NCBI RefSeq assembly: GCF_004359215.1
Contig: NC_090621.1
Coordinates: 738,550 to 802,549, forward strand
From: Bremia lactucae
Lineage: Eukaryota > Oomycota > Peronosporomycetes > Peronosporales > Peronosporaceae
Reading direction: 5' to 3'
Length of the DNA: 64,000 nucleotides
In this document: positions 53,480 through 64,000 of the stretch, piece by piece
Numbering within the stretch: position 1 is the first letter of the stretch
How the letters are laid out: every line of letters starts with the position of its first letter
The notes under the pieces: generated by a model
The model's input: only the letters and a program-made list of their open reading frames with translations
The model's database searches: none
What the model was told of the DNA's origin: nothing
Position numbers and translations under genes: made by a program

Positions 53480-54600
53480 GCCTTGGGGCTCAAGCATCAC
53501 AACCCATTTGTTTTTGGATCGTATGAGCTCTTTAATACTCAACTCGAAAAATTTGAGCCGCCACGTGCCGAATTCAGTGCTCGAGCCGAGCTCCTTCATT
53601 TAAAGCAAAAATAGCGTGATCTACACGCTTATACCCAACACACACACAATACCTGGTCAGTTGTATTGTGACTCATCCCATAATTAAAAAGGGCAACTGT
53701 AATAATCCAAGGTCTGGCAAACGGTCCTGTTAATACTCACCTTTAACGGCTATAAATAGAGTCGTTAGACCAAGCGATCTCTATAGCTGAATAGGAAAAA
53801 ATCAATTTTAAACAGGCTTTTGTCCACTCTGGTACTTGTCGTCTACCGCGACGACAAATGAACGAGGGTCTAGAACCCATGGATATCGAATGTTGAGCGC
53901 GAGAAACCTCGCTCTTCAAGTTACAAATGATTATAGCAATCTAATCTTTTAAAAAAAATGGACCACTACGCCTATGAGTGCAGTGCCCCACGGTCAGTGC
54001 CTAACCACTGAGCGAAAAGACCGACCTCTGGCTAGGAACAGCGGAAGACGAGGGATCTGAAGCTGTTGCGAAATCGCAACGGCGATGCGTATCGTAAGAA
54101 AATGGTCGGGATCAGCAGGTGTGGAGCGCCTAACTGATTCAGCAACGTCAAAAGAATCTGTAGGCCTTTTAAACGAAAGTTCCTCTTCACACACAAACAT
54201 TGTGTGTAACTGCCCCAGGGAATAAGGTTAACCTCATCACCCTGAAATAAAGTGTCAAATAAGTTGCCACTTAAATCCATAGTCGATTCTGGGTGCGTCG
54301 AACAATTCGATTCGACGCCAAAATCGCTAGAAGATCGCAGGTCAAGTTCGTTGAGCGCGTTATTCCTCAAACGAGGATGACAGTGCGCGTAGCAACAGGC
54401 GCATCTATAACAGTAAAGAAACGTGTAGTTGGTACTCAATATACGTTACAGGGTAAACAGTATTATGACAATTTCATCGTACTAGATTTGGATGAAATTT
54501 TGATGTCATCCTTGAAATACCATGGCTTGAAAAGTACGAGCCAGTGTAAAAACTGGCAGCATCAAGCCGAGATGATGCATGTCTCTTTTTAACCAGATGA
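53480..54600 (+). pseudogene. Gag and protease relic of element F
   Basis: CTTGGGGCTCAAGC onward matches D from 39100. Knuckle region near 53900-53990 degraded. The protease at 54293-54592 reads RMTVRVATGASITVKKRVVG and FIVLDLDE, then loses the LGLPWL motif by frameshift. Confidence 0.6.
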
Positions 54601-55600
54601 CAAAATAATAAATGTATTGGGGCGTCCACAAGCGTGTGGGTGTCCTAAGAGTGAGTGCGATGGCCTTACTTTGTGGTTTAGTCGTTAGCATTACTGCGCA
54701 AGACCTCAGTGTGAATGCCCAACACACTGTGGAGTTAGATTTCGACGGCTGTGCACAAGCACGCATCGTCGAAGGTCCATCATAGAGACGTAGACATAGT
54801 TACAGACGACTGTGAACACCCACAGGCAGCGTCGAAGTTTGACCATCTCGAATAAGCTGAGCGGTACGAAATAAGGATGTTTCTTGAAAAGTTGAAACAC
54901 CTTTCTACAAGAGACAACGCAAAAGTCTTAGATCGACTGGAGAATCGAATGTAGAGGATCTCGCTGTGGTAGCGCGACCACAGCTCGAGGAAGTTGGGGA
55001 GGATACTACCCAAATAAAACTTGAGAAAATATGTCCCCAATTATATGTGGGATTCAGTTTTTAATAACCTGCGGTCAAAGGTTCCCAGGTACCTTTGTAA
55101 ATCTGTTCTAAAGAAAAATCTGAGACAGTCAATGTGTAAGTAAACAATGGATCAAGTTTCGCCGCTTATATACTTGATCTGATAGCATATCCAATTTTAA
55201 ATTCGGAAATAGCTCAGTTGCCAACGCTAGAGCCGAAACAGTTCTTGCGCGATCTGCGAAGTGGCAAAGTCAAGCAGATCTGCGTACTTGTCAAAGATGA
55301 CAACCACGTGGCCGATATTCGGTCGGCAGTAATATTTACTGAGGACGAACGGGTTCTCTGCAGATCATCGATGGAGAATGTGTCCGCGAAGAGAAGCCTC
55401 GGATTGAACGCTTTATGTCCCAATCCAGGAAGTCTCTATAGACGAACCCTATATATAAGTACTTGATCGAATTGAAGGAAATTTTCTAAATCATGACTTT
55501 GTTGCCTAACGATAAAGGCACTCAACACGAAATCGACCTGATAGCTGGTTCCAAAATTTTTGTGATAAAGCAATGGTAATCGCCTCGTGAACAAGTATTA
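54601..55600 (+). pseudogene. Post-protease linker relic of element F
   Basis: GRPQACGCPKSECDGLT remains at about 54620-54670. The linker LPTLEPKQFLRDLRSGKVKQ is at 55218 onward. Confidence 0.55.
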
Positions 55601-56880
55601 ATGATCGACAAAATCTTTGCCGATCGCTTAACAGCGAGCCATGTGAGGGAGTCAACTTTTCCGCATAGCTCTACGACCTTCTGTGTGCGTAAGGCAACAG
55701 GAGGATGGCGGATTGTGCATGCATTCAATAAATTGAGCGCTGCAACGATACCGGCTCAAACGCCGATACCCGGAAAGACGTAATCAGTGACGGTAAGTCA
55801 GAGAGTACCATTGTTTCGTCAATGGATCTGATGGACGGATTGTATCAGACTTTTATGCGTAAACAGGATATCCCGTTCACAGCAGTAAGCATTCCAAGAG
55901 GTATGCTATGGGTGTGGCTAGTAATGCAATAGAAACTTAGTAATGTCCCTGCGGCAAGAAATAGATGTGACCATACTGTTAAGGTCGGTGCGGGATTTCG
56001 CACCGAGTTATTTTAATTACAACTTCGTTCATAAAAGAGCTATGAATAAAAAGTCGGACGTTAAAGTACATCGTACTTACGTCCGAAAGGTTCTTACATT
56101 TATCCGTAAGCACAAGTTGTATGCAAATCTCAAGAAGTGTATATTCGTTGCAAGCAAAATACAAGCAAAATACTACGTCTTAAGTGAATCGTGGATATAT
56201 ACGATGTCAAAAGACATCGAAAGTTTCTCGGTTTTTGCGGCGCACTTGCACAAGTACTCCCGCAATTATACCGAACTGATAGTACATCTTCCTTCTTTGT
56301 TGGAAAATAATGTCAAGCGGTCATCTGTCAGCGTTGCTATGTGGATATCAAGCAAAACTTGATGCTATCGCCAATCCTGGCGATGGCGGACAAAGACCTA
56401 CCGTTTCATGTGGTCTGCGACGCTAGCGATTTTGCAATCGGCTGTGCGTTTGTGCAGTATGACACAGACGGCGTAGAGCGCGTCGTCTGAAATCAATCCC
56501 GTCACTTTCAGCGAGAAGAACGCAACAATACAGTGCATGACAGGAACTGCTTGTTATGAAATATGCACCGGCTAAGTCTGAGGTATGTCTCTTGATAGAT
56601 AGCCCGCTCATTGTAAATACGGACCGTGCGTCCTTACGCACGGTGTACCAGCTATTGCGAAGAAAAACGATATGGTTGTCGTTCCTCGCGGAGTAAATCT
56701 ACTCCATGTAATATAAACCAGGACGACGTAACGTCAACGCCGATGCCCTTTCGCACCGGTCCAATTTCGAGCAAACTGCGCAAATTAACAGTGAGTATAA
56801 GGCCACTGTTGCAACAACATGTGTTCCGTCGTCAACATTACTTGACGACCTTATCAAGACGATAAGGCCCTTAAAAAATT
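55601..56880 (+). pseudogene. Reverse transcriptase and RNase H relic of element F
   Basis: ATGGWRIVHAFNKLSAATIP at 55690-55750; SYFNYNFVHKRAM near 56000 shows the catalytic FDD changed to FNY, so the enzyme is dead; YANLKKCIFVASK near 56120; CDASDFAIGCAFVQ near 56420. Confidence 0.7.
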
Positions 56881-57039
56881 AATGAATTACGTTAAGAATT
56901 TATAACGACAATCCTTAAAAGAAATGTCAAATTGTATTAATCCTCAACAGATCGATATATATCACCCAATAGTTTAATCTGCTATACAGCCGTTGCTGGC
57001 GACACACATCGTGTCATCAACCCCCCATAACGATTTACG

Positions 57040-58014
57040 ATTTCGCATCATGTACGATTGCCACGATGCACTATAAGTGGTCACCGTGGACGTGAAAGAA
57101 TTACCTCACAATAAGTCGCAACTTCTATTGATCACGCCAGCATGAGTTCGTCCGCAAGTACGTACCTGCTTGCGAAAATTGTCAACGGGTAAAATCCAGT
57201 GCTTTATCCCGTGCTCTAGTGCAAACCCTACCTGTTTCAGCAAAATTTCGGCAGTCGGTATATATAGTCATATTCGGAATCTTCGAATACAACCACAACA
57301 ATAATGTTATTCTTGTTTTAGTTGATCATTTTAGCAAGATGGCTCAACTGCTGCCGTTTCGGAGACGACCACAGCCAAAAACTGTTCTCGTGTCTTTGTT
57401 GACACGATATTTCGACTTCATGGGTTACCTCGTGGACTCGTTTCAGATCATGACCCTAGAATCACGTCGGAATTTTAGCAAACAATAACAAATCACTTAG
57501 AAGACAGTCTAGAATGTCAACTTTTGATCATCCTAAAACAGATGGACAGGCGGATTCTGCAAACCGTATTCTCGAAGAGATACTTCGTGGATACGTACAC
57601 TCTTTCAAGCGTTAAAGTGAACTCTTGCCATCGTGGAATTTTCCATCAACAATACAGCGCATGCTTCTACAAATCATACACCTTTTTTCGTGAATGGCTT
57701 ACGCCAAAACGTATGCCCACCCTATTAAAAGTAACTCTTTTTTAAGGGAGGGACGGACTCGCTCGAGCAAAGAACCTTCTAACTCTCGCTCATCATGCAT
57801 TGGCCCAAACGTCAATGCGAAGGATACCAATGTTGATTTAATCAACATAAAAAATAAAGCAGGTGATTTCCTGCTGGCTAGAGATGCTGTGGTTCGTTTC
57901 GAACAGGAATCCATCGCTGATGCGGTGACTGACAGAAACGAATCTCTGACAAGAACAAAAGAGCAAACATACTTTCATTTAATGGTCATGACCTGGTCCT
58001 ACTGTCTGCGGTAA
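57040..58014 (+). pseudogene. Integrase relic of element F
   Basis: VLVDHFSKMAQLLPF at 57310; the TDGQ segment near 57540 is altered; the post-core ARDAVVRFEQESIADAV near 57880 matches E. Many stops. Confidence 0.6.
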
Positions 58015-60100
58015 TATCTACCAAAACATGTAGCGACGAAAGTAGGTAGTAATACATATCACTGCGAAGGTATATCGGCCCGTTTCGTGTGCTACATCGC
58101 CAAGGCAATACATAAACATCAACCTGCCTTGTAAGATGCGTACGCATCCTACGTTTTATGCTGGATTCTACATCCGTATAATCATTTCGAGGCTTCTTCC
58201 AATTCCGAGATAAACCGAAATGGTCAAGGGTACCCGCCAAAGCATGATGGGCCCGAGCCAAAGCTTTATAATCTCGGGACAGAGTCTGATTCTCATAAAT
58301 CAGACGATCCACTCTTTCCTCGAAGGAAGTTCTTCTGACGAGCTGTCACAAGCTCGTTTTGACGGGGCTGATGTGTCCTTTTGTCGCCAGTTGATCACCT
58401 GCAACTTGCGCACAATTTCTCAGCTGGTCACGAGAAACATTATCGACTGTCGCCGCAAGTTAGCGGCGACGGGATCGCTTGTTATAAAGATCCTCGCTTA
58501 AATAATACAGGATGTGAACCGAAACACAATGTTGATCCGGGTTCGTCAAGCGGCGAAACCGCTCTTTTCTCACGAAGTTTTCAACAAGAAAAAGCTTTTC
58601 ACCACCTAAATCCGTCCATGGATGTATTTATCACATCCATTGACGGATCGGGTGGTACGAATCACTTTCTTGTTTAAAGCTTCGCGATACATTGTGAAAA
58701 AAAGAGGGTTTGAACGAGTCAATTCTATCGTTTGCGAGAGTATCTAGCCTCGCATGATAGTTGGGAACCTCGTTTTTAACTGATCTTAGGCGTTCTTGCA
58801 GTACGACGAGACCCATCCTCCTCGGCAGAAGGTCCATCGGAGAACGAGCGCTTTCCGCACTCCTAAAAAGATTGAAGGCCTTTGTTCCCTTGACGCATCT
58901 CAAAAGAGTTGAGCGTCCTCCAATGGGGAGCTTCAAAGGAATATGCTTCCTAAGAGGAATATTCTGCACCCTTTAGACAGCATGGACATGAGTTCCCGTG
59001 AGAGGCAAGGTATTCCTATCTATTTAGAAAAACGGTGCAGCTAATAGCTTGCACCGACTACGGTCCGTTTCCCGAACCGTTCTCGGAAAGCGTTTAGCTT
59101 GTCCAGCCAGACCTCACGGCCTATGTTTTGTACATTCTGTCCAAGCTTGAACCAAAGAATCGACATCCTTTGCCCGTTTACATATGTCCCATTAATGCCG
59201 GAAATACGCATCGATGAAAAATCCGTTTCATCCTCACCAGGCTTGTGAAGCCTAGATGAGTCAACCAACGGTATGTGTTATTGATCGTTGGTCGTACCAG
59301 ACCAACAAAGTAGGTTTGTCGTAGAGGCCAATTAAGGCCTCTTTTCAAGATCGTACCAAAACGTATTGCGGCCCCTGTCCTGCAAGCTCATGTTATAGTT
59401 AACGTTAACTTTGCCCTTGAAGCGATTCCAAGATGAATCCTTTACTGGTAATGCAAACTAGCACCACCACCAGCATTCCTTTCCCCACAATAACTTCGTT
59501 TCTGGTGACGTACGCTAACGTCACCAAAATGATCTACGTATATAGTCATCATCAGATGACTCCTTACCAAAAAGGCCCGACGAGTCAAACAACCTCGTCA
59601 TCACCTCTATAATAGTCACGAAAAAATCAAAGGTTTAACGGGCTCGGCGCCAGGTGATCCGGCGGCCTTCTTAGTCAGCACTAAGTCAGGCGACGACAAT
59701 GAGTTGGACCAGTCACCTACAATTGGTGTGGTAGGTAACTTGACACCGTCATCTGCAATGTCATCAGCAGATGACATACCCCAGTCACCTCCAATGGGAG
59801 TAGGAGGTGACGTATCCCCCACAGAAGACGCATAAGCGTCTTTGCCTTTTTGACAGCTACACTGATCCGTGCAGCTGCCAGCTTAGCGGATTCACGGGCC
59901 ACGGACAAACTTGTTTGTCGCCATCTTGATTTTGGTCAAAATCAATAGTGAAATTGAAATCGGAATTTTGATAGAAATCATAATGCAAATAAGATCGTTT
60001 CTTAAATCCGTATCTTGATAAGAACCAATAATACAAACTAAAGGAAAAGACTTAATAGTCCTTCCTGTCACCATACACCAGTCACTATAGTGACTGTTAG
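57986..60100 (-). pseudogene. aORF of element F
   Basis: Minus strand, opposite to pol. Start side near 59930-60100 and 59616-59822 (SPPTPIGGDWGMSS and LPTTPIVGDWSNS, an internal repeat). The conserved domain at 59041-59268 reads NVQNIGREVWLDKLNAFRER and FGKRTVVGASY. Coiled coil at 57986-58312: MDRLIYENQTLSRDYKALAR, NWKKPRND. Stops and frame changes between blocks. Span suggests about 650-700 codons originally. Confidence 0.6.
58530..58860 (+). pseudogene. Chromodomain relic of element F
   Basis: In broken frames LASHDSWEPRF and YDETHPPRQKVHRRTSAF are recognisable, placing the chromodomain after integrase as in E. Confidence 0.5.
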
Positions 60101-60111
60101 TTAGGGGGTGA
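60098..60111 (+). other. Polypurine tract of element F
   Basis: TTAGTTAGGGGGTGA directly before TGTAACGG at 60112. Confidence 0.55.
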
Positions 60112-60707
60112 TGTAACGGTTTTTTTCGTTTAATAATATTTCTATAAACGGAATTAAAAATAAGAAGTGCATTATTAATTTATTAAATAATTTTAGGCGG
60201 GCGCGTCGTACTGCGGCCACGATCTACTTGGACACACACCGTAGCACAGCTAGGAAGCGGTTAAAACTGCTTGTTTTGCGTGCAGTGAGGTATTTGTGGT
60301 GGGCGCGTTAGCGACCTCACCCAACACACTAAGTATTTGATTAAGAGTCGTCACGGGAGCAGTAATCCGGCTCCTCGTGCGCACTTATCAAGTAGAAAGT
60401 AGTTTTCAGACTGATTTATATTTAGTAAAATTAAATTCAAATACCTATTTTTTCCAATTAAAATGTTATCACTATAAATAACATTTAATATGTGACGCTA
60501 ACCCTCATCACGGATGACACTGGGCGTCATCCCTCCTAATGTGTATGCACTTATGTGCATCACATACCTAAGGGTTGGTCACAAAAAATGTGAACCACAC
60601 CCGAGTGCTGGGTCTACTTACTTTGATTTTGTAGTTGACCATCCCCTTAAGTACACCAAGTGTGCTTAACGGAGACTGTGTATTATTAGAGAAACTTTAG
60701 CCTGTTT
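60112..60707 (-). repeat. LTR shared by the end of F and element A'
   Basis: TGTAACGG start fits the 3' LTR of plus-strand F. From about 60195 the sequence is the A-type LTR (CGGCCACGATCTACTTGGAC onward), which serves as 3' LTR of minus-strand A'. The two elements meet inside one LTR. Confidence 0.6.
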
Positions 60708-60835
60708 CCCCCCCTTAAAGAACGAATTTACTTTTTAAATTCGTCAAAGAAGAGCGAGGAACTGCGAGCAGCTTTACGCGCCGCTACTTCACTCAATCAT
60801 TCTAGCGACATATGTTTCCATACACGGCACAAAAG

Positions 60836-62132
60836 ATGCCACCTACAAGGGGCCATGTTGGTGGGTTGTCTGCGAAGACGCAAACTTAACCTCGCACAAA
60901 GCGCACGTGCCGCGTTGATTCGCCGGTCGCGTGTAATGCCTCAGTTGAAACGCCGACAGCCTCTGCTGCTGTTGTATTAACAGGGCTAAAGGATCCATCC
61001 CACTTTAACAGTGAGGATGCTGATCCGTCGCTCATTGTCGACTACAGTGAGTCGACACCGTTGCCGTCACCTCATAGAAGTGATGCGGACAACGAGCTCA
61101 TGATGAAGAATGATGGCACGTTATTGCCCATCCAAACTCCTCTCATGGTTCACAACATGGAGACATAAGCATTGACGAATAATGTCTCGTCGTCTGCGCT
61201 GTAAAGCGCAGCAACAGGTAATGATAGCGCTGCCCATAAAGGCGCAGCCGCTTCTCCGTTTGGTATAACCACAACGCCTTATGCTCAGAACATAATCCAT
61301 AATAGTTCTGCCATAGAGGATTCGGAGCCTAAAGCTCCGCCGACGACACGTGAGCGTGCTCAGTCGGTGTCACAAGCCAGTCGTTTAAAACGTGGCTATG
61401 TGACGGATGGCATTCCTGCGCCGCATCCATCCGCATTCCGATGAAACAGCGATCGCAACAAATTGATTTCGCCCGCTTGCGTGTGAAAGAAATCGTGGCG
61501 GTACCGTAACTTCTGTTTCTTCTCACAACGCTGCTTCTACTATTCCATTTGAGACTAGCGATGAGGCCTCAGCTGGTGCTCCTTTTCATAGGCAGCCACC
61601 AAGCCGGGCACATCACTACGTACGGTATCGATCGGTTCTTAACAGTCAAAACTTTTCGGGTAACCTTTCCGTTGGACGAGGATCTGATACCCTTGCTTGA
61701 CGGAGCGGTGGGCAAGCAACCTTCAAACAAGCAAGCGTTGATTCCCATCCGAATCCGTCAGTGCAGGTGGCGCCCGATAGGAGTGGCGATCTCGCCCAAC
61801 TACTCGCGGCTGCCATACCTTCGTCTGTTCAGTCACAGGCTACAAGCGCTGCTGAACTACGTATTGCGGATCTCGAGGGTCAAGTCTGACGACTGACCTC
61901 GGATCTCGTTGCTGTCCGAGCGAAGGCTCGTCAGGGTTATGAACGCCTGAAGACTTCGTTGGACCTCTTTAAAAAGATAATGCTGAGGGATCCGCGTTAC
62001 TCGCGTGATGTCCCTCGATCTCCGAGTCCTGTTCGTGGTGGCAGGCATCGGTCCGATAGCTTTTCGCCTTCATCGTCCCCCTCACCCGAAGGACGCTCGA
62101 CTCACAGTCGGCGTCACCATCGGTCTCCTTAG
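60836..62132 (+). pseudogene. aORF of element A'
   Basis: Plus strand, opposite to pol. ATG at 60836 (MPPTRGHVGG), a frame change, then LTGLKDPSHFNSEDADPS, a Ser/Ala/Pro-rich middle (SAIEDSEPKAPPTTRERAQS), then ELRIADLEGQV and VAVRAKARQGYERLKTSLDL (coiled coil), then an SR-type tail (SPSPVRGGRHRSDSFS, THSRRHHRSP) ending at 62130-62132. A few stops and shifts over about 430 codons. No known domain. Resembles RNA-binding Ser/Arg tails. Confidence 0.6.
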
Positions 62133-62269
62133 AGGATGGGGATATGTGACCTCTTTTGGGTCTACATACCGTTTCAGTCGACCCACGTTAAATACGGGGT
62201 GCGTCTTCATATACGGGGGAAGGGTGAGCCTATAATTTAATCTCAGACCTTTTCTACCACCGTAAAATG

Positions 62270-63200
62270 CGCAATGAAACGCTGCAACAACTTCGTAGTA
62301 CCTCCAGGTAGTACAGAAATTGCATTGACAGGTAGGGTAGCAGTACTTAATAGTAATTTTCCACCCACTCTAAAGCGTTAATTATTTTCGCGACCATTTT
62401 AGTCCGCATATTCTTATTGCTTGTCCTGTGCGCTTGCCATTGCGTCACGGACTTTACGTGTGAGTGACTAATCGCTCATCCACAAAGCGGTGAGCCTCGC
62501 TCACGCTTTTAACGTCAAACTCGCCCATGATACCGCCAAGAGGTCGATCATAAGGCGTAGTTTTATTGACCACTGCTAAACTGGCAGGGTCACTAGGGCA
62601 AGTTTCAGTCTTTGAGATGATACCCTCATGGGCCATCGTCATATTGAAGAAGCTATGTCCCTCTTTCGCACCGAGCATAGTGAGGGATCGTCCTTCACCA
62701 AGACTCGGCTGCGCGCCAACAAAACTGGCGTCCGAGGATGGCGCAGTCCGTTAATATAAAACAGTGTCTCACCCGTACTAGTGTAGATACTGTTATTTAT
62801 AGCGAACTCAACAAAAAGCAATTGATTGCTCCACTCTTTGGGGGTTGCTATAGTGCGCAAGACATCCACCACGACTCGATTGGCATGTCTGTTTGGCCAT
62901 CGGTCTGAGGGTGATCTGCGGTCGACATGTGGAGCTTGCTACCTAGCAGCTCAAATACATGTCGCCAAAAACCAGACGTAAAACGAGGATCCCGGTCCGA
63001 TACTATGGACTCGGGCATCCCGTGTAGTCGGTAAACATGATTCAGGAACAAGGGAGCTGCCCCTTAGCCTGTAATTGATATATTACATGGTGCATAATGC
63101 ACCATCTCGCTCAGTATGTCTACAAAACGACAAGCCCCGTCCGACCCTTATGATCGGGCGGCATGCCAAACATGAAGTCCAGACTTACTGACTTCCAACA
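62270..63200 (-). pseudogene. Integrase of element A'
   Basis: FLNHVYRLHGMPESIVSDRD and PRFTSGFW (second Asp), STADHPQTDGQT with the Glu segment damaged, then FVEFAINNSIYTSTGETL, and the barrel near 62280-62400. The first Asp region near 63170 reads SLDFMFGMPP. Several frameshifts. No chromodomain. Confidence 0.75.
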
Positions 63201-63223
63201 ATTGGTTGGAATCGGTAGCGGCT

Positions 63224-64000
63224 TCAGTGGCGCACTGCTGTACGGTGCAGGCTTAATGTGCTGACACTGTTCGCAAGAGCGAATATAGCTGAACACCCAT
63301 GTATATAGGTGTGGCCACCAAAATACCCTGACACTCGTAAGAATGTATTTTCTCGGTCCAGATGCCCACTAGATGGCGCATCATGGTGCTCGTGAAGGAT
63401 CATCAACTTGAGATCTGTGTCAAGAGGCACATAGATTCTCAAGGGATCACAAGGTGACAGCTGATGCCTTTACAGGCCATCGCTGTAGCTAAAGCGATTT
63501 AGCTCAGCTTTCGGGTGCGACGGAAGGGTAACCTTTCGTCCACCGAAGTGATCCAACAGCAGGCGACAGTGGTCGTCCTGACTGTAGCTCTCTTTTATCT
63601 CAGAGGCCAGTGAGCTCGTCACGTGGTTTGCCTTCATGGCTGCCAACGTCGACGGCTGAAATTGTGCTTTCGCACTAGACACACTTTCCTGGTGTCTAAC
63701 CTCGAAGTCTGGTCTGCGCGATAAAGCGTCAGCCAAGACATTCGACTTACCCGGCTTATATTCAACTTTGAAATTAAATTCAGAGAAGAATGTGAGCCAT
63801 CTTGCCATTCTAGGCGAGAGGTGCGGTGAGTTTATTGCGGTCCGCAGTGATGCGTGATCCGTATAAACCACAAATGGTTCGGTGCCCAATAGGTGCACAC
63901 GAAACTTGACAAGAGCATACTTTATTGAAAGTAGCTCTTTGTCATGCACAGGGTAATTCAGTTCCGCGGCTTTTAATAGCCGGGACTGATAAGAGATGAC
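63224..64000 (-). pseudogene. RNase H and integrase zinc domain of element A', partial
   Basis: RNase H is open from the window end to 63470: VHDKELLSIKYALVKFRVHL, VVYTDHASLRTAI (catalytic Asp), and NVLADALSRRPDFE. The zinc domain at 63224-63442 reads HEHHDAPSSGHLDRENTF, then a frameshift before the Cys pair. This is the best-preserved RNase H in the window. Confidence 0.85.

Larger units (their letters stand above)
52972..60111 (+). mobile_element. Element F: strongly decayed plus-strand gypsy element
   Basis: Same order as D: gag, protease, reverse transcriptase, RNase H, integrase, antisense ORF, polypurine tract. The most diverged of the B/D/E/F group. Confidence 0.7.
60112..64000 (-). 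mobile_element. Element A': second A-type gypsy element, cut by the window end
   Basis: Same layout as A: LTR, polypyrimidine run (60708-60720), plus-strand aORF, minus-strand integrase and RNase H. The frame continues past 64000. Confidence 0.8.

Noticed and set aside
1..64000. CRISPR array or bacterial operon
   Set aside because: No regularly spaced direct repeats; genes have introns and eukaryotic domains. The hairpins are not repeats of one sequence.

Overview
The window looks like nuclear DNA of an oomycete, most likely a Peronosporales species. This is inferred from compact genes with introns of 67-75 bp, very dense Ty3/gypsy retroelements and Mutator-like (MULE) transposons, one of which carries an OTU-type protease domain. 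No bacterial or plastid features were seen. A small host gene island (22.6-32.5 kb) sits inside about 50 kb of nested, mostly broken transposons.

Layout. 0.25-0.8 kb: one small, possibly membrane-anchored ORF. 1.5-11.3 kb: element A, a minus-strand Ty3/gypsy element (3' LTR on the left, 5' LTR at 10.9-11.3 kb), split by an older gypsy relic. 12.6-13.8 kb: a MULE relic. 15.3-22.3 kb: element B, a minus-strand gypsy element with a chromodomain. 22.6-32.5 kb: an RluA-type pseudouridine synthase (-), a 2036-codon FANCM-like helicase with PHD and extended-PHD fingers (-), and a divergently transcribed pyrroline-5-carboxylate reductase with three introns (+). 32.7-36.7 kb: a MULE of about 3.7 kb inserted in an LTR. 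37.3-45.0 kb: element D (+). 45.1-52.3 kb: element E (-), with two LTRs and rearranged inside. 53.0-60.1 kb: element F (+, strongly decayed). 60.1-64.0 kb: element A', a second copy of A that runs off the window.

The elements follow one plan: gag with a CCHC knuckle, aspartic protease, reverse transcriptase, RNase H, integrase, and in B/E a chromodomain. LTR ends are close to TGTAACGGGG...CCCCGTTACA, with a TGGTAGCAC primer site and a G-rich polypurine tract.

Two things stand out as possibly undescribed. First, every better-preserved element (A, A', B, D, E, F) carries a second ORF on the strand opposite gag-pol, between integrase and the 3' LTR and pointing at pol. In B, D and F its protein shares a clear motif (NVKxIGxExWLxKxNA) and ends in a coiled coil with a basic tail. 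In A/A' it is a different, disordered protein with a coiled coil and an Arg-Ser tail. Second, the B/D/E sequences, coding parts included, are packed with short perfect hairpins and palindromes, far more than chance predicts. I noticed no such clustering in the host genes.
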